The notes: a model not told the origin generated them from the letters alone. 59,602 nucleotides of DNA from Streptomyces sp. CBMA29 (GCF_014596445.1 NZ_MECL01000093.1:1-59602), one strand, 5' to 3'. Shown: positions 41,152 through 54,657, counted from the stretch's first letter. Numbers and translations: made by a program.

Positions 41152-41526
41152 TCAGTACGCTCCCGCCGCGGCGGCCAGCCGGACCTCGGCGCGGCGCTCG
41201 GCCGCGGCGTCGGTCTCCGACTTTGACCGCTCAAGAGCACGCTCGGCGCGCGCCACATCGATCTCGTCCGCCAGCTCCGCGATCTCCGCGAGAATCGAGA
41301 GCTTGTCGTCCGAGAAGGAGATGAAGCCACCGTGCACGGCGGCCACGACAGTGCCGCCGTCCGACGTGCGCACCGTCACCGGGCCGGACTGGAGCACCCC
41401 GAGGAGCGGCTCGTGTCCCGGCATGATGCCGATGTCACCCGACGTGGTACGGGCGATGACCATGGTGGCCTCGCCGGACCAGACACTACGGTCCGCGGCG
41501 ACCAGCTCGACGTGAAGATCGGCCAA
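41152..41526 (-). CDS. atpC: ATP synthase F1 epsilon subunit
   Basis: 124 residues. The N-terminal beta-sandwich is LHVELVAADRSVWSGEATMVIARTTSGDIGIMPGHEPLLG. The C-terminal helical hairpin (DEIDVARAERALERSKSE) can regulate rotation. The TTG at 41526 is chosen because GAGGAG lies five bases before it and the protein then starts ADLHVEL; GTG 41547 is unlikely. It is the last gene of the operon, 174 bases after atpD. Confidence 0.93.
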   Translation of the reverse strand: MADLHVELVAADRSVWSGEATMVIARTTSGDIGIMPGHEPLLGVLQSGPVTVRTSDGGTVVAAVHGGFISFSDDKLSILAEIAELADEIDVARAERALERSKSETDAAAERRAEVRLAAAAGAY

Positions 41527-41594
41527 GACGGCTCCTCGGGTTGGCACCCACCGTGCTCAGTGGATGCGTAAGACACAGAATAAGGGGTGCGAGA

Positions 41595-41638
41595 GGGGGC
41601 GGGCGCCCCGGGGCTTCGCCACGGGACTCACCGCCCCC
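41595..41638 (-). other. Stem-loop in the atpD-atpC spacer
   Basis: GGGGGCGG (41595-41602) pairs with CCGCCCCC (41631-41638), and the loop holds a GCCCCGGGGC palindrome. It lies in the long spacer before atpC and could attenuate or process the transcript. Confidence 0.45.
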
Positions 41639-41700
41639 CTTTTACGCTGTCGCGCGCGCTCCTACCGACGCGCACGCGCGGCCTGCTCGAGGCTTCCGCG

Positions 41701-44084
<2,384 letters not shown>

Positions 44085-44088
44085 GCGA

Positions 44089-45660
44089 TCAGCCCTCGAC
44101 CAGCAGCGCGCCCGAGGACGTCTCGAACTGCTTCTTGAAGGCGGCGACCGCTTCCTTGAGCGTCTGCACGGTCTCGTCCGGCAGCTTGCCGGTCTCGACG
44201 ATCGCGGTGAGCAGCGACTTGTGCTCGCGGTGCAGGTAGTCGAGCAGCTCGCGCTCGAAGCGGCGCACGTCCTCGACCGGTACGTCGTCCAGCTCGCCGG
44301 TGGTGCCGGCCCAGATGGAGACGACCTGGTCCTCGATCGCGTACGGCGCGTACTGGCCCTGCTTGAGCAGCTCGACCATCCGCTGGCCGCGCTCGAGCTG
44401 GGCCTTGGACGCCGCGTCCAGGTCGGAGCCGAAGGCGGCGAACGCCTCCAGCTCACGGAACTGGGCCAGGTCCACGCGCAGCCGTCCGGCGACGCCCTTC
44501 ATGGCCTTGATCTGCGCGGAGCCGCCGACTCGGGAGACCGAGATACCGACGTTCAGCGCGGGGCGCTGACCGGCGTTGAACAGGTCCGACTCCAGGAAGC
44601 ACTGGCCGTCGGTGATGGAGATGACGTTGGTCGGGATGAACGCCGACACGTCGTTCGCCTTGGTCTCGACGATCGGCAGACCGGTCATCGAACCGGCGCC
44701 CAGGTCGTCGGAGAGCTTGGCGCAGCGCTCCAGCAGGCGGGAGTGCAGGTAGAAGACGTCGCCGGGGTACGCCTCGCGCCCCGGCGGACGGCGCAGCAGC
44801 AGGGAGACCGCGCGGTAGGCGTCGGCCTGCTTGCTCAGGTCGTCGAAGACGATCAGTACGTGCTTGCCCTGGTACATCCAGTGCTGGCCGATGGCAGAAC
44901 CGGTGTACGGGGCGAGGTACTTGAAGCCGGCCGGGTCGGACGCCGGGGCGGCGACGATCGTCGTGTACTCCAGGGCGCCGGCCTCCTCCAGCGAGGCGCG
45001 CACGCCCGCGATGGTGGAGCCCTTCTGGCCGATGGCGACGTAGATGCAGCGGACCTGCTTCTTCGGGTCGCCCGAACGCCAGTTGTCGCGCTGGTTGATG
45101 ATCGTGTCGATCGCCAGGGCGGTCTTGCCGGTCTGCCGGTCGCCGATGATGAGCTGGCGCTGGCCGCGGCCGATCGGGGTCATCGCGTCCACGGCCTTGA
45201 GGCCGGTCTGCATCGGCTCGTGCACCGACTTGCGCTGCATGACCGTGGGGGCCTGCAGTTCAAGGGCGCGGCGGCCGTCGGTCTCGATCTCGCCGAGGCC
45301 GTCGATCGGGGTGCCGAGCGGGTCCACGACCCGGCCCAGGTAGCCCTCGCCGACCGCGACGGAGAGCACCTCGCCGGTGCGCTGCACCGGCTGGCCCTCC
45401 TCGATTCCGTTGAACTCGCCGAGGACGATCGCGCCGATCTCGCGCTCTTCCAGGTTGAGGGCGAGACCGAGGGTCCCGTCCTCGAACTTCAGCAGCTCGT
45501 TCGCCATGGCCGAGGGCAGACCCTCGACCTTCGCGATGCCGTCTCCGGCAACGCTGACCGTGCCGACCTCCTCGCGCGAGGCGGCGTCCGGCTTGTACGA
45601 CTGGACAAAGGTCTCCAGCGCGTCCCGGATCTCCTCCGGCCGGATCGTGAGCTCCGCCAT
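44089..45660 (-). CDS. atpA: ATP synthase F1 alpha subunit
   Basis: 523 residues from ATG 45660 ([15 protein letters not shown]). Non-catalytic nucleotide-binding subunit. The P-loop is [15 protein letters not shown], then [45 protein letters not shown]. The long 187-base spacer upstream (to atpH) contains a hairpin. Confidence 0.98.
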   Translation of the reverse strand: MAELTIRPEEIRDALETFVQSYKPDAASREEVGTVSVAGDGIAKVEGLPSAMANELLKFEDGTLGLALNLEEREIGAIVLGEFNGIEEGQPVQRTGEVLSVAVGEGYLGRVVDPLGTPIDGLGEIETDGRRALELQAPTVMQRKSVHEPMQTGLKAVDAMTPIGRGQRQLIIGDRQTGKTALAIDTIINQRDNWRSGDPKKQVRCIYVAIGQKGSTIAGVRASLEEAGALEYTTIVAAPASDPAGFKYLAPYTGSAIGQHWMYQGKHVLIVFDDLSKQADAYRAVSLLLRRPPGREAYPGDVFYLHSRLLERCAKLSDDLGAGSMTGLPIVETKANDVSAFIPTNVISITDGQCFLESDLFNAGQRPALNVGISVSRVGGSAQIKAMKGVAGRLRVDLAQFRELEAFAAFGSDLDAASKAQLERGQRMVELLKQGQYAPYAIEDQVVSIWAGTTGELDDVPVEDVRRFERELLDYLHREHKSLLTAIVETGKLPDETVQTLKEAVAAFKKQFETSSGALLVEG

Positions 45661-45706
45661 CTGGGTTCCCTGCTCTCCTTGTTGGGCCCGAAAGTCTTCT
45701 TGGGGG

Positions 45707-45729
45707 TTTCTGGGGTCAACCCCCAGAAA
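45707..45729 (-). other. Perfect hairpin in the atpH-atpA spacer
   Basis: A 9-bp stem TTTCTGGGG / CCCCAGAAA with a 5-base loop, close upstream of the atpA start. It lies between co-transcribed genes without a T run on the transcript side, so processing or translation control is more likely than termination. A 12-base direct repeat (TCGTGCTGCGTG at 45779 and 45799) is also in this spacer. Confidence 0.6.
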
Positions 45730-45847
45730 GGCTCTGTTAGGCTCCGTCGGCCCAACGCGGGCCGCTCGTACTACGTCGTCGTGCTGCGTGCTGTGCCTTC
45801 GTGCTGCGTGGCTGATGCCGCGTGGTCGTGTGTGACGCGACCGGCTG

Positions 45848-47238
<1,391 letters not shown>

Positions 47239-47263
47239 CTAGGTTTCTGTTCGTCGGCCGGGA

Positions 47264-47527
<264 letters not shown>

Positions 47528-47589
47528 TTATCTTTCTCGGACCGGTGGGGGTTGGCCACCGGACATCTGTCGGGTCGTGGGGGCGGTGC

Positions 47590-48399
47590 TCAGTGGTGCT
47601 CGGCGAGCGCGCCCTGGACGTAGCTACAGGCCAGGAGCACGAACACGTACGCCTGAACGGCCTGGATGAACAGCTCGAAGGCGGTCATCACGATGGTCAT
47701 CACGAACGAGACGCCCGCGTAGGCGATGCCGATGCCGTTGAGCATGTACCAGCTCGCGATGGTGAACAGCAGCAGCAGCGTGTGACCGGCGAACATGTTG
47801 GCGAAGAGCCGGACCGCGTGGGTGAAGGGCCGCACCAGGACGTTCGAGAAGAACTCGATGGTCATGGAGAGCGGCAGCACGGCGCCGAGCGTCTTGTCGT
47901 AGCCGGTGATGTTCTTCAGGCCGCCGACGAGGCCGTGCTTCTTGAACGTCAGGTACATCCACGTGACGTAGACGATCGCGGCCAGCCCGACAGGGAAGGC
48001 GATGATCGACGTCACGGGGAACTGGGCGACCGGGATGACCGACCAGATGTTCATGATCCAGACGAAGAAGAACAGCGAGACCATCAGCGGGACGTACTTC
48101 TCGCCGACCTTCTTGCCGAGCGTCTCGTAGACGATGCCGCGGCGGACGAAGTCGTAGCCCGCCTCGCCCACCATCTGGACCTTGCCCGGGACCATCTTGG
48201 GCTTGTTGAACGCGGCCCAGAAGAATCCGACGACCACGATCGTGCTCAACAGTGCCAGCAGCATCGGCTTGTTGAAGTGGAAGCTGCCGATCGAGAAGAT
48301 CGGGTCGAAGACGAACGAGTGCAGTCCGGGGGCCGGGAAGCCGCACCCGTCGAAGAGGTGGCAGTTCGTCTCGAAGGCGAGAACCTGGTCAGCACTCAC
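47590..48399 (-). CDS. atpB: ATP synthase Fo a subunit
   Basis: 269 residues from GTG 48399, which has AAGGAG six bases upstream; the protein begins VSADQVLAFETN. Multiple membrane helices; the essential Arg is in PFTHAVRLFANMFAGHTLLL. It provides the proton half-channels. Confidence 0.96.
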   Translation of the reverse strand: MSADQVLAFETNCHLFDGCGFPAPGLHSFVFDPIFSIGSFHFNKPMLLALLSTIVVVGFFWAAFNKPKMVPGKVQMVGEAGYDFVRRGIVYETLGKKVGEKYVPLMVSLFFFVWIMNIWSVIPVAQFPVTSIIAFPVGLAAIVYVTWMYLTFKKHGLVGGLKNITGYDKTLGAVLPLSMTIEFFSNVLVRPFTHAVRLFANMFAGHTLLLLFTIASWYMLNGIGIAYAGVSFVMTIVMTAFELFIQAVQAYVFVLLACSYVQGALAEHH

Positions 48400-48630
48400 C
48401 GCGAGCTCCTTCAGCGTGGCGCATGGGTACGGCAACCTCGATGTGTCGGCGGGCCTGACGGCCACGGAACGGCACTGGACTGGTGGGTCGGATGTGTACG
48501 CGGCGAGTCGGCGCTGAACCGAGCGGCAGGGCAGGCTTGAGCGCCGCTCGCGGCAGCTCCGCCGCAGTTGAGTCCGGACGATAGCAAACGAGCGGCAGAG
48601 TCTTTACACCGGCCCTACCGAACCCGCGGC

Positions 48631-49044
48631 TCACGACGGTGTTCCCGCCGACTCGGGCTCGACGTAAAGGATCTTGGTCTTCATGTGCGCGCGTGCCTGC
48701 GCGGCGATCCAGACGAGCGCCGCGGCCAGCAGCGAGAACGCGAACGCGCGGGTGTTGAAGAGCGAGGTGTGCTTGAACACCGCGAGCACGATCGCCAGCA
48801 GCAGGATCTGCACGGTGTAGAGCACGAGGCCCATCATCTGGAACAGCGACGGGTACGCCTTGGCGGTGCGCTGGAGCACCACCATCCCGATCGCCATGAA
48901 GGCGATCACGACCAACGTGCCGGCGGCGGCGCCGATCGCTCCCTTGCCACCGGCCACCGCTCCGCTCACAGCGGTGGCGATGACACCGGCCGCGGCAGTG
49001 GGGACGGTGCAGTTGAGGAGGGTTCGGACGTCGTTGGACTGCAT
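48631..49044 (-). CDS. atpI: ATP synthase protein I-like membrane protein
   Basis: 137 residues, four hydrophobic segments (TAAAGVIATAVSGAVAGG, GTLVVIAFMAIGMVVL, YTVQILLLAIVLAVF, FAFSLLAAALVWIAAQ). Weakly conserved, as AtpI always is; its place directly before atpB and its topology support the call. The role is probably c-ring assembly or ion supply. Confidence 0.8.
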   Translation of the reverse strand: MQSNDVRTLLNCTVPTAAAGVIATAVSGAVAGGKGAIGAAAGTLVVIAFMAIGMVVLQRTAKAYPSLFQMMGLVLYTVQILLLAIVLAVFKHTSLFNTRAFAFSLLAAALVWIAAQARAHMKTKILYVEPESAGTPS

Positions 49045-49095
49045 GGTGGCAGCTCCTCCGGCGGGAGTTGGGGAAAGCGGGTGTCGTCGGAGACG

Positions 49096-49124
49096 AGCGT
49101 AATCCGGGTTCGGGGACGTGCCTC
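49096..49124 (-). promoter_or_regulatory. Possible promoter of the ATP synthase operon
   Basis: TACGCT on the minus strand (49101-49096) lies 51 bases before the atpI start, with a poor -35 near 49124. The 277-base gap 49045-49321 is unusually AT-rich near 49170-49320 and may hold further promoters. Nothing else is recognised in it. Confidence 0.3.
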
Positions 49125-49321
49125 ACGCCGGAAGACCATCTCACTACGGTCTTTCGGCTTGTTTCCCGGGTTTCGTGAACGGTATCACAAAGTATTTAGC
49201 CAGGGCTTTACCATGGAAGTGTGCTGACCGTCACACGGGAGAGGTATCGACACGCCTTTCAACTGACGCCCTATTTGGCACACTTCCGAGAAATCGCCGG
49301 ATATGCCGGATTTAAAGTCGT

Positions 49322-50626
49322 TTATCGACGGCTCTCGACGGGACGCCGGTCCGGCAGCCGCGAACGGTCGCCGATCGCGGTCGATCCATGCAGCGGCGGA
49401 CGGTCCTCGGAGCGCATCTCCCGCTCGGCCGCGGCAGCGGCGGCGGCCAGCCGGCGGCGCCGACGCCGGTAGCGCGGCGGCACGAACGCCTCGGCCCAGT
49501 GCGGCGCGCGCGGCCGGAACCGCGGCAGCAGCAGGACCAGCAGACCCAGCGCGCTCAGGCCGACGATCACCATGACGATGCCGAGGCTGGAGGAGTTCAC
49601 CGAGAACGCCACCGCGGAGAAGGCGAACAGCGCCGACCAGAAGTACATGATCAGCACGGCCCGGCTGTGCGAGTGCCCGATCTCCAGCAGCCGGTGGTGC
49701 AGGTGGCCGCGGTCGGCGGCGAACGGCGACTGCCCCTTCCACGTCCTGCGGACCACGGCCAGCACCAGGTCGGCGGCCGGAATCGCGATCATCGTCAGCG
49801 GCAGCAGCAGCGGCATGTAGACCGGCACCATGAAGTGCACGGTGCTGCGGCTGGATCCGGTGAAGTCGGTGATGGCGTCCGGGTCGACCTGCCCGGTGAT
49901 GGAGATCGCGGACGAGGCGAGCACCAGGCCGATCAGCATCGACCCCGAGTCGCCCATGAAGATCCGCGCCGGGTGGATGTTGTGCGGCAGGAAACCCACG
50001 CACATGCCGATCAGGATCGCGCTGAACAGCGTGGCGGGCGCGGCGGCTTCGACGCCGTAGCCGTACCACATGCGGTACGCGTACATGAAGAACGCGATGG
50101 CGGCGATGCAGACGACGCCCGCGGCCAGACCGTCGAGGCCGTCCACGAAGTTGACCGCGTTGATGGTGATGACGACCAGCGCGACGGTCAGCAGCGTCGA
50201 CTGGATCGGGGTGAGCGCGACCGGGCCGACACCGGGCACCGGCAGCCACAGAATGGTCAGGCCCTGGAAGACCATCAGACCCGCGGCGATCATCTGCACG
50301 CCGAGCTTGACCAGCGCGTCGACGCCCCACTTGTCGTCCAGCACACCGAGCAGCCAGATCAGCCCGGCGCCGGAGAGCAGCGCGCGCGGCTCGTTGGACT
50401 GCGAGAACACGTCCCCGATGTTGCTCAGGTGCGCGGCGACCAGCAGACCGGCGCACAGCCCGCCGAACATCGCGATGCCGCCCAGCCGGGGCGTGGGCTC
50501 GCGGTGCACGTCACGCGCGCGGATCGGCGGCATGGCGCCCGCCGCGATGGCGAACTTCCGTACCGGGCCGGTCAGCAGATACGTGACGGCGGCGGCGACG
50601 CACAGGGTCAGCAGATACTCGCGCAC
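49322..50626 (-). CDS. WecA/TagO-like undecaprenyl-phosphate GlcNAc-1-phosphate transferase
   Basis: 434 residues from GTG 50626 (GGAGG six bases upstream). Polyprenyl-phosphate transferase of the MraY/WecA superfamily with about 11 membrane segments: RARDVHREPTPRLGGIAMFGG, LLGVLDDKWGVDALVKLGVQ (DD motif), INAVNFVDGLDGLAAGV and FMGDSGSMLIGLVL. GHLHHRLLEIGHSHSRAVL is the WecA-type His loop. It starts a wall teichoic acid or arabinogalactan-like polymer linkage. The C-terminal 60 residues are basic and disordered. Confidence 0.92.
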   Translation of the reverse strand: MREYLLTLCVAAAVTYLLTGPVRKFAIAAGAMPPIRARDVHREPTPRLGGIAMFGGLCAGLLVAAHLSNIGDVFSQSNEPRALLSGAGLIWLLGVLDDKWGVDALVKLGVQMIAAGLMVFQGLTILWLPVPGVGPVALTPIQSTLLTVALVVITINAVNFVDGLDGLAAGVVCIAAIAFFMYAYRMWYGYGVEAAAPATLFSAILIGMCVGFLPHNIHPARIFMGDSGSMLIGLVLASSAISITGQVDPDAITDFTGSSRSTVHFMVPVYMPLLLPLTMIAIPAADLVLAVVRRTWKGQSPFAADRGHLHHRLLEIGHSHSRAVLIMYFWSALFAFSAVAFSVNSSSLGIVMVIVGLSALGLLVLLLPRFRPRAPHWAEAFVPPRYRRRRRRLAAAAAAAEREMRSEDRPPLHGSTAIGDRSRLPDRRPVESRR

Positions 50627-50708
50627 GAGCAGCCTCCGACGGTGATTTCGCGGGCATCGGGGGCGTAGCAGCGCTGCGCACACGTCCGGGGGATCCTCAC
50701 AGCGTCAC

Positions 50709-50714
50709 ACCCTA
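50709..50714 (-). promoter_or_regulatory. -10-like hexamer upstream of the WecA/TagO-like gene
   Basis: TAGGGT on the minus strand, 83 bases before the start. No convincing -35. The gap 50627-50829 holds nothing else clear. Confidence 0.3.
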
Positions 50715-50829
50715 GTGGTGGCCGGGCCGAGACGGCGAACATCAGTCAAGACTCACAGGGAGCGCCCACGGTTGCACATCGGCTGTACGGGGAATGTGAA
50801 GAGGTCGTTCCAAGCGTGCCGGGTCGGAC

Positions 50830-51492
50830 TCAGACGGCCGCGGGAATGCCCGTCAGGGCGGTGACGACGGGGTCGAGCGCGGTGTGGATCTCGTCACCGA
50901 TGCTGCGGAAGTACGAGATGGGAGCGCCGTACGGGTCGTGGACCTCGTCGGCGTCGGGGCTGGGCGCGAGCAGCCAGCCGCGCAGCGCGGCGGCGGCGCC
51001 GACCAGGGCGCGGGCGCGGTCGGTGACACTGCCCTCGGGCAGCGTGGTGGGGTCTATGGCCCGCACCAGCCGGGTGAACTCCTTGAGCGTGAAGGTACGC
51101 AGACCCGCCGCGTGTCCCATCGAGATCACCTGGGAGCGGTGGTCGCGGGTCGCGGTCAGGACGAGGTCGGCGTCGATCACGTGATCGTCGAGCAGCTCCC
51201 GGCCGGTGAAACCGGTCGGGTCGGCGCCGTACTCGGCGAGTACGGCGGCGGCGTGCGCCTCCATCGGCGCGCCTTCGTGGCCCCAGGTGCCCGCGGACTC
51301 CACGACGATGCCGGTCGCGCCGTCGCCGAGGCGGCGCGCCAGCCCATGCCGCGTCAGCCGCTCGGCCATCGGCGAGCGGCAGACGTTGCCGGTGCAGACG
51401 TGGAGGATGCGGAAGGCGTCACCGCCCTGTCCGGGGAGGGTCCCCGCGCGGGCGGCGAGGCCCGGTATGCCACGCCCGTCGGGCGCAGTCAA
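50830..51492 (-). CDS. Low-molecular-weight protein tyrosine phosphatase
   Basis: 220 residues from TTG 51492, chosen because GGAGGAG is 5-6 bases upstream and the TTG overlaps the Sua5 stop. The catalytic loop is HVCTGNVCRSPMAERL (C-x5-R), and the acid Asp is in HDPYG near the C-terminus. The N-terminal 30 residues precede the fold and are unconserved. Likely partners are tyrosine kinases of cell-wall polymer synthesis. Confidence 0.9.
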   Translation of the reverse strand: MTAPDGRGIPGLAARAGTLPGQGGDAFRILHVCTGNVCRSPMAERLTRHGLARRLGDGATGIVVESAGTWGHEGAPMEAHAAAVLAEYGADPTGFTGRELLDDHVIDADLVLTATRDHRSQVISMGHAAGLRTFTLKEFTRLVRAIDPTTLPEGSVTDRARALVGAAAALRGWLLAPSPDADEVHDPYGAPISYFRSIGDEIHTALDPVVTALTGIPAAV

Positions 51493-52136
51493 CTGCGCTC
51501 CTCCAGGTCGGGGACCACCTTGCGCAGCTCCTCCGCACTGATCGCCCCGGCCCGCAGCAGTACCGGGACCTTCCCCGTCACGTCCACGATCGAGGAGGCG
51601 ACGGCGGACGGGGTGGGGCCGCCGTCGAGGTAGACCGCCACGGAGTCGCCGAGCATGCCCTGGGCGGCGTCGCAGTCCTGCGGTGAGGGGTGTCCCGTGA
51701 GGTTGGCGCTGGAGACGGCCATCGGCCCGGTGGCGGTCAGCAGCTCGATCGCCACCGGGTGCAGCGGCATCCGGACGGCGACGGTGCCGCGGGCGTCGCC
51801 GAGGTCCCAGTTGAGCGACGGCTGGTGCTTGGTGACCAGGGTGAGCGCACCGGGCCAGAAGGCGTCGACGAGCTCCCACGCCTGCTCGGAGAAGTCGGTG
51901 ACGATGCCGTGCAGGGTGTTCGGGGAGCCGACCAGGACGGGCGAGGGCATATTGCGCCCGCGGCCCTTGGCCTCCAGCAGGTCGCCGACCGCCTCGGCGT
52001 CGAAGGCGTCCGCGCCGATGCCGTACACGGTGTCGGTGGGCAGGACGACGAGTTCACCGCGCTTGACGGCCGAGGTGGCCTCGCGCAGGCCGGTGGCCCG
52101 GTCGGTCGCATCCGAGCAGTCGTATCGCCGTGCCAT
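51489..52136 (-). CDS. Sua5/YciO/YrdC L-threonylcarbamoyladenylate synthase
   Basis: 215 residues from ATG 52136. It makes the threonylcarbamoyl-AMP used for the t6A37 tRNA modification. Motifs: VKRGELVVLPTDTVYGIGADAF, KGRGRNMPSPVLVGS, FWPGALTLVTK, VAVRMPLHPVA and MAVSSANLTG. There is no C-terminal Sua5 domain, so it is the YrdC-like short form. It lies between prmC and the phosphatase on one strand. Confidence 0.92.
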   Translation of the reverse strand: MARRYDCSDATDRATGLREATSAVKRGELVVLPTDTVYGIGADAFDAEAVGDLLEAKGRGRNMPSPVLVGSPNTLHGIVTDFSEQAWELVDAFWPGALTLVTKHQPSLNWDLGDARGTVAVRMPLHPVAIELLTATGPMAVSSANLTGHPSPQDCDAAQGMLGDSVAVYLDGGPTPSAVASSIVDVTGKVPVLLRAGAISAEELRKVVPDLEERS

Positions 52137-52166
52137 TAGCTGACCTCCAGAAGATGCTGTCCCATA

Positions 52167-52260
52167 GTCATGGTGTCGTCTTGCGAGCCGTCGTACCGCA
52201 CCCGCCCAGGGGACGACCCCCGTACCCCCGGTGTCATGGTGTCGCCTTACGGGCTGTGGT
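52167..52260. repeat. Duplicated 3' end of prmC
   Basis: Two 28-base copies (52167-52194 and 52233-52260) match at 23 positions. On the minus strand the inner copy encodes the true end of PrmC, TTARKATP-stop; the outer copy would encode TTARKTTP-stop. Most differences are at third codon positions. A GC-rich segment of 38 bases lies between them. Confidence 0.75.
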
Positions 52261-53079
52261 GAAACGGGGGCGGTTGTTGAGATCGGGATGGTCGGCCGCG
52301 TCCGCCCAGCCCGCGTCCTCCTTGAAGATCCACGGCACTTGGCCGCCCTGGGAGTCGGCGTGCTCGATGACGACGACGCCGCCGGGCCGCAGCAGCCGGT
52401 GCGCGGTGCGTTCGATGCCGCGGATGGTGTCCAGGCCGTCCTCACCGGAGAACAGGGCGAGTTCGGGGTCGTGGTCGCGGGCCTCGGGCGCCACGTACTC
52501 CCACTCGGTGAGCGGGATGTAGGGCGGGTTGGAGATCACCAGGTCGACGTGGCCGTTGAGTTCGGGGAACGCGGTCAGCGCGTTGCCCTGGCGCAGGTCG
52601 ACCTTGCTGCCCTCGACGTTCTTGCGGGCCCACTCCAGGGCGTCCTCCGACAGTTCCACGGCGTGCACCCGCGAGCGCGGCACCTCCTGGGCCAGCGCCA
52701 GCGCGATGGCGCCGGAGCCGGTGCACAGGTCCACGATCAGCGGTTCCGCGACGTCCATGGCGCGTACGGCGTCTATCGCCCAGCCGACCACGGACTCGGT
52801 CTCCGGGCGGGGCACGAACACCCCTGGCCCCACCTGGAGTTCGAGGTAGCGGAAGAAGGCCCGGCCGGTGATGTGCTGGAGCGGTTCGCGTGCCTCGCGG
52901 CGCGCCACGGCCTCCCAGTACCTGGCGTCGAACTCGGTGTCGGCGACGCCGTGCAGTTCACCGCGCTTGACTCCGTGGACGTACGCGGCGAGTTCCTCGG
53001 CGTCGAAGCGTGGCGACGGCACGCCCGCGTCGGCCAGTCGCTGGGCGGCCTGCGCCACCTCGGCGAGCAGCAGGTTCAC
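52234..53079 (-). CDS. prmC: PrmC (HemK), release factor glutamine methyltransferase
   Basis: 281 residues. It methylates the GGQ glutamine of release factors. The N-terminal helical domain is followed by the SAM motif IVDLCTGSGAIALALAQ and the catalytic LVISNPPYIPLTEW (NPPY). It lies 14 bases after prfA, its substrate gene, in the classical prfA-prmC-sua5 order. Its 3' end is duplicated downstream (52167-52194). Confidence 0.95.
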   Translation of the reverse strand: MNLLLAEVAQAAQRLADAGVPSPRFDAEELAAYVHGVKRGELHGVADTEFDARYWEAVARREAREPLQHITGRAFFRYLELQVGPGVFVPRPETESVVGWAIDAVRAMDVAEPLIVDLCTGSGAIALALAQEVPRSRVHAVELSEDALEWARKNVEGSKVDLRQGNALTAFPELNGHVDLVISNPPYIPLTEWEYVAPEARDHDPELALFSGEDGLDTIRGIERTAHRLLRPGGVVVIEHADSQGGQVPWIFKEDAGWADAADHPDLNNRPRFTTARKATP

Positions 53080-53093
53080 TGCGCCTTCCCCCC

Positions 53094-54173
53094 TTAGCTG
53101 CCGTCGCCGGCGGCGGCCAGTTTGGCCGCCGAATCGGCGTCCACGCAGGCCTGGATCATCGCGTCCAGGTCCCCGTCGAGCACCTGGTCCAAGTTGTACG
53201 CCTTGAAGCCGACCCGGTGGTCCGAGATGCGGTTCTCGGGGAAGTTGTACGTACGGATGCGCTCGGAGCGGTCGACCGTACGGACCTGGCTGCGGCGGGC
53301 GTCGGAGGCTTCCTTCTCGGCCTCCTCCTGCGCGGCGGCCAGCAGCCGGGAGCGCAGGATGCGCATCGCCGACTCCTTGTTCTGGAGCTGGCTCTTCTCG
53401 TTCTGGCAGGAGACGACCAGGCCGCTGGGAAGGTGCGTGATGCGGACCGCGGAGTCGGTGGTGTTGACGGACTGGCCGCCGGGGCCCGACGAGCGGTAGA
53501 CGTCGATCCGCAGGTCGTTGGGGCCGATCTCGACCTCGACCTCCTCGGCCTCCGGGGTGACCAGCACACCGGCCGCGGAGGTGTGGATACGGCCCTGCGA
53601 CTCGGTGGCGGGCACCCGCTGCACGCGGTGCACGCCGCCCTCGTACTTCATACGGGCCCAGACGCCCTGGCCCACCTCATGGTTGCTCTTGGCCTTCACC
53701 ACGACCTGGACGTCCTTGTAGCCGCCGAGGTCGGACTCGTTGGCGTCGAGGATCTCGGTCTTCCAGCCGACGCGCTCGGCGTAGCGCAGGTACATCCGCA
53801 ACAGGTCCCCGGCGAACAGCGCGGACTCCTCGCCGCCCTCCCCCGCCTTGACCTCGAGGATGACGTCCTTGTCGTCGCTGGGGTCGCGGGGCACCAGCAG
53901 CAGCCGCAGCCGCTCGGTCACCTCGTCGCGCTGCTTCTCCAGGTCCTTCACCTCGGCGGCGAAGTCCGGGTCGTCGGCGCCGAGTTCGCGGGCGGTACCG
54001 ATGTCGTCGCCGAGCTGCCGCCAGGAGCGGTACGTAGCGATGATGGGGGTCAGCTCGGCGTAACGCTTGTTCAGCTTGCGGGCGTTGGCCTGGTCCGCGT
54101 GGACCGCGGGGTCGGCAAGCTGCTTTTCGAGGTCGGCGTGCTCGCCGATCAGTTCCTCGACCGCCTCGAACAT
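53094..54173 (-). CDS. prfA: Peptide chain release factor 1
   Basis: 359 residues from ATG 54173. It decodes UAA and UAG. The PxT codon-recognition loop is in [21 protein letters not shown], and the catalytic GGQ is in [21 protein letters not shown]. Full length. It follows rpmE with a strong hairpin between them. Confidence 0.97.
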   Translation of the reverse strand: MFEAVEELIGEHADLEKQLADPAVHADQANARKLNKRYAELTPIIATYRSWRQLGDDIGTARELGADDPDFAAEVKDLEKQRDEVTERLRLLLVPRDPSDDKDVILEVKAGEGGEESALFAGDLLRMYLRYAERVGWKTEILDANESDLGGYKDVQVVVKAKSNHEVGQGVWARMKYEGGVHRVQRVPATESQGRIHTSAAGVLVTPEAEEVEVEIGPNDLRIDVYRSSGPGGQSVNTTDSAVRITHLPSGLVVSCQNEKSQLQNKESAMRILRSRLLAAAQEEAEKEASDARRSQVRTVDRSERIRTYNFPENRISDHRVGFKAYNLDQVLDGDLDAMIQACVDADSAAKLAAAGDGS

Positions 54174-54230
54174 CTTCGGTTCCCTCGCTGGATGAAGTGG
54201 CTGCCTGGCCTGGCTGGCCCGGGACGACAA

Positions 54231-54276
54231 AGCGCCGGTCCGGTCACCCATGACTGGGCGACCGGGAACCGGCGCT
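54231..54276 (-). terminator. Long hairpin between rpmE and prfA
   Basis: A stacked stem: AGCGCCGGT with ACCGGCGCT, CCGGTC with GACCGG, then CCCA with TGGG, 19 bp in all with small bulges and a 4-base loop. It has no T run. It would partially terminate or stabilise the 3' end of the SigR-driven rpmE message. Confidence 0.7.
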
Positions 54277-54285
54277 CGCGGGTCG

Positions 54286-54510
54286 CTACTTCTTGGCGGA
54301 CCCGGCGGCCTTGCCGAAGCGGGCCTCGAAGCGGGCCACACGGCCGCCGGTGTCGAGGATCTTCTGCTTGCCCGTGTAGAACGGGTGGCACTCGGAGCAC
54401 ACGTCGGCGCGGATCTGGCCGCTCTTCTCGGTGCTGTGAGTGGTGAACGAGGCGCCACAGGTGCAGGTGACCTGGGTCTCGAAGTACTCGGGGTGGATGC
54501 CTTGCTTCAA
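54286..54510 (-). CDS. rpmE: Ribosomal protein bL31 (zinc form)
   Basis: 74 residues from TTG 54510 (GGAG six bases upstream): [31 protein letters not shown], then [31 protein letters not shown]. The four Cys (CTC and CSEC) bind zinc, so this is the redox-sensitive zinc form. A SigR-type promoter lies at 54615-54641. Confidence 0.97.
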   Translation of the reverse strand: MKQGIHPEYFETQVTCTCGASFTTHSTEKSGQIRADVCSECHPFYTGKQKILDTGGRVARFEARFGKAAGSAKK

Positions 54511-54614
54511 GGGATGCTCCTAGGTTCGGGAGGGCGCCGGGTCGTACCGCGGGTTTGCGTGCACGTGAACCGGAGCCAGCGGTCCAGTCTGCCAGGACTG
54601 GCCGTATCTCCCAA

Positions 54615-54641
54615 AACGAGGGGTGGGCCCGGATAATTCCC
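54615..54641 (-). promoter_or_regulatory. SigR-type promoter of rpmE
   Basis: GGGAAT, exactly 18 bases, then GTT on the minus strand, matching the SigR consensus GGAAT-N18-GTT. It lies about 105 bases upstream of rpmE. rpmE is an established member of the thiol-oxidative-stress SigR regulon in S. coelicolor. Confidence 0.85.
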
Positions 54642-54657
54642 GGCCCGAAAGCGCAGG

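Noticed and set aside
52234..52445. N-terminal extension of Sua5
   Set aside because: The upstream in-frame part overlaps prmC antisense to nothing conserved; the family starts at ATG 52136.
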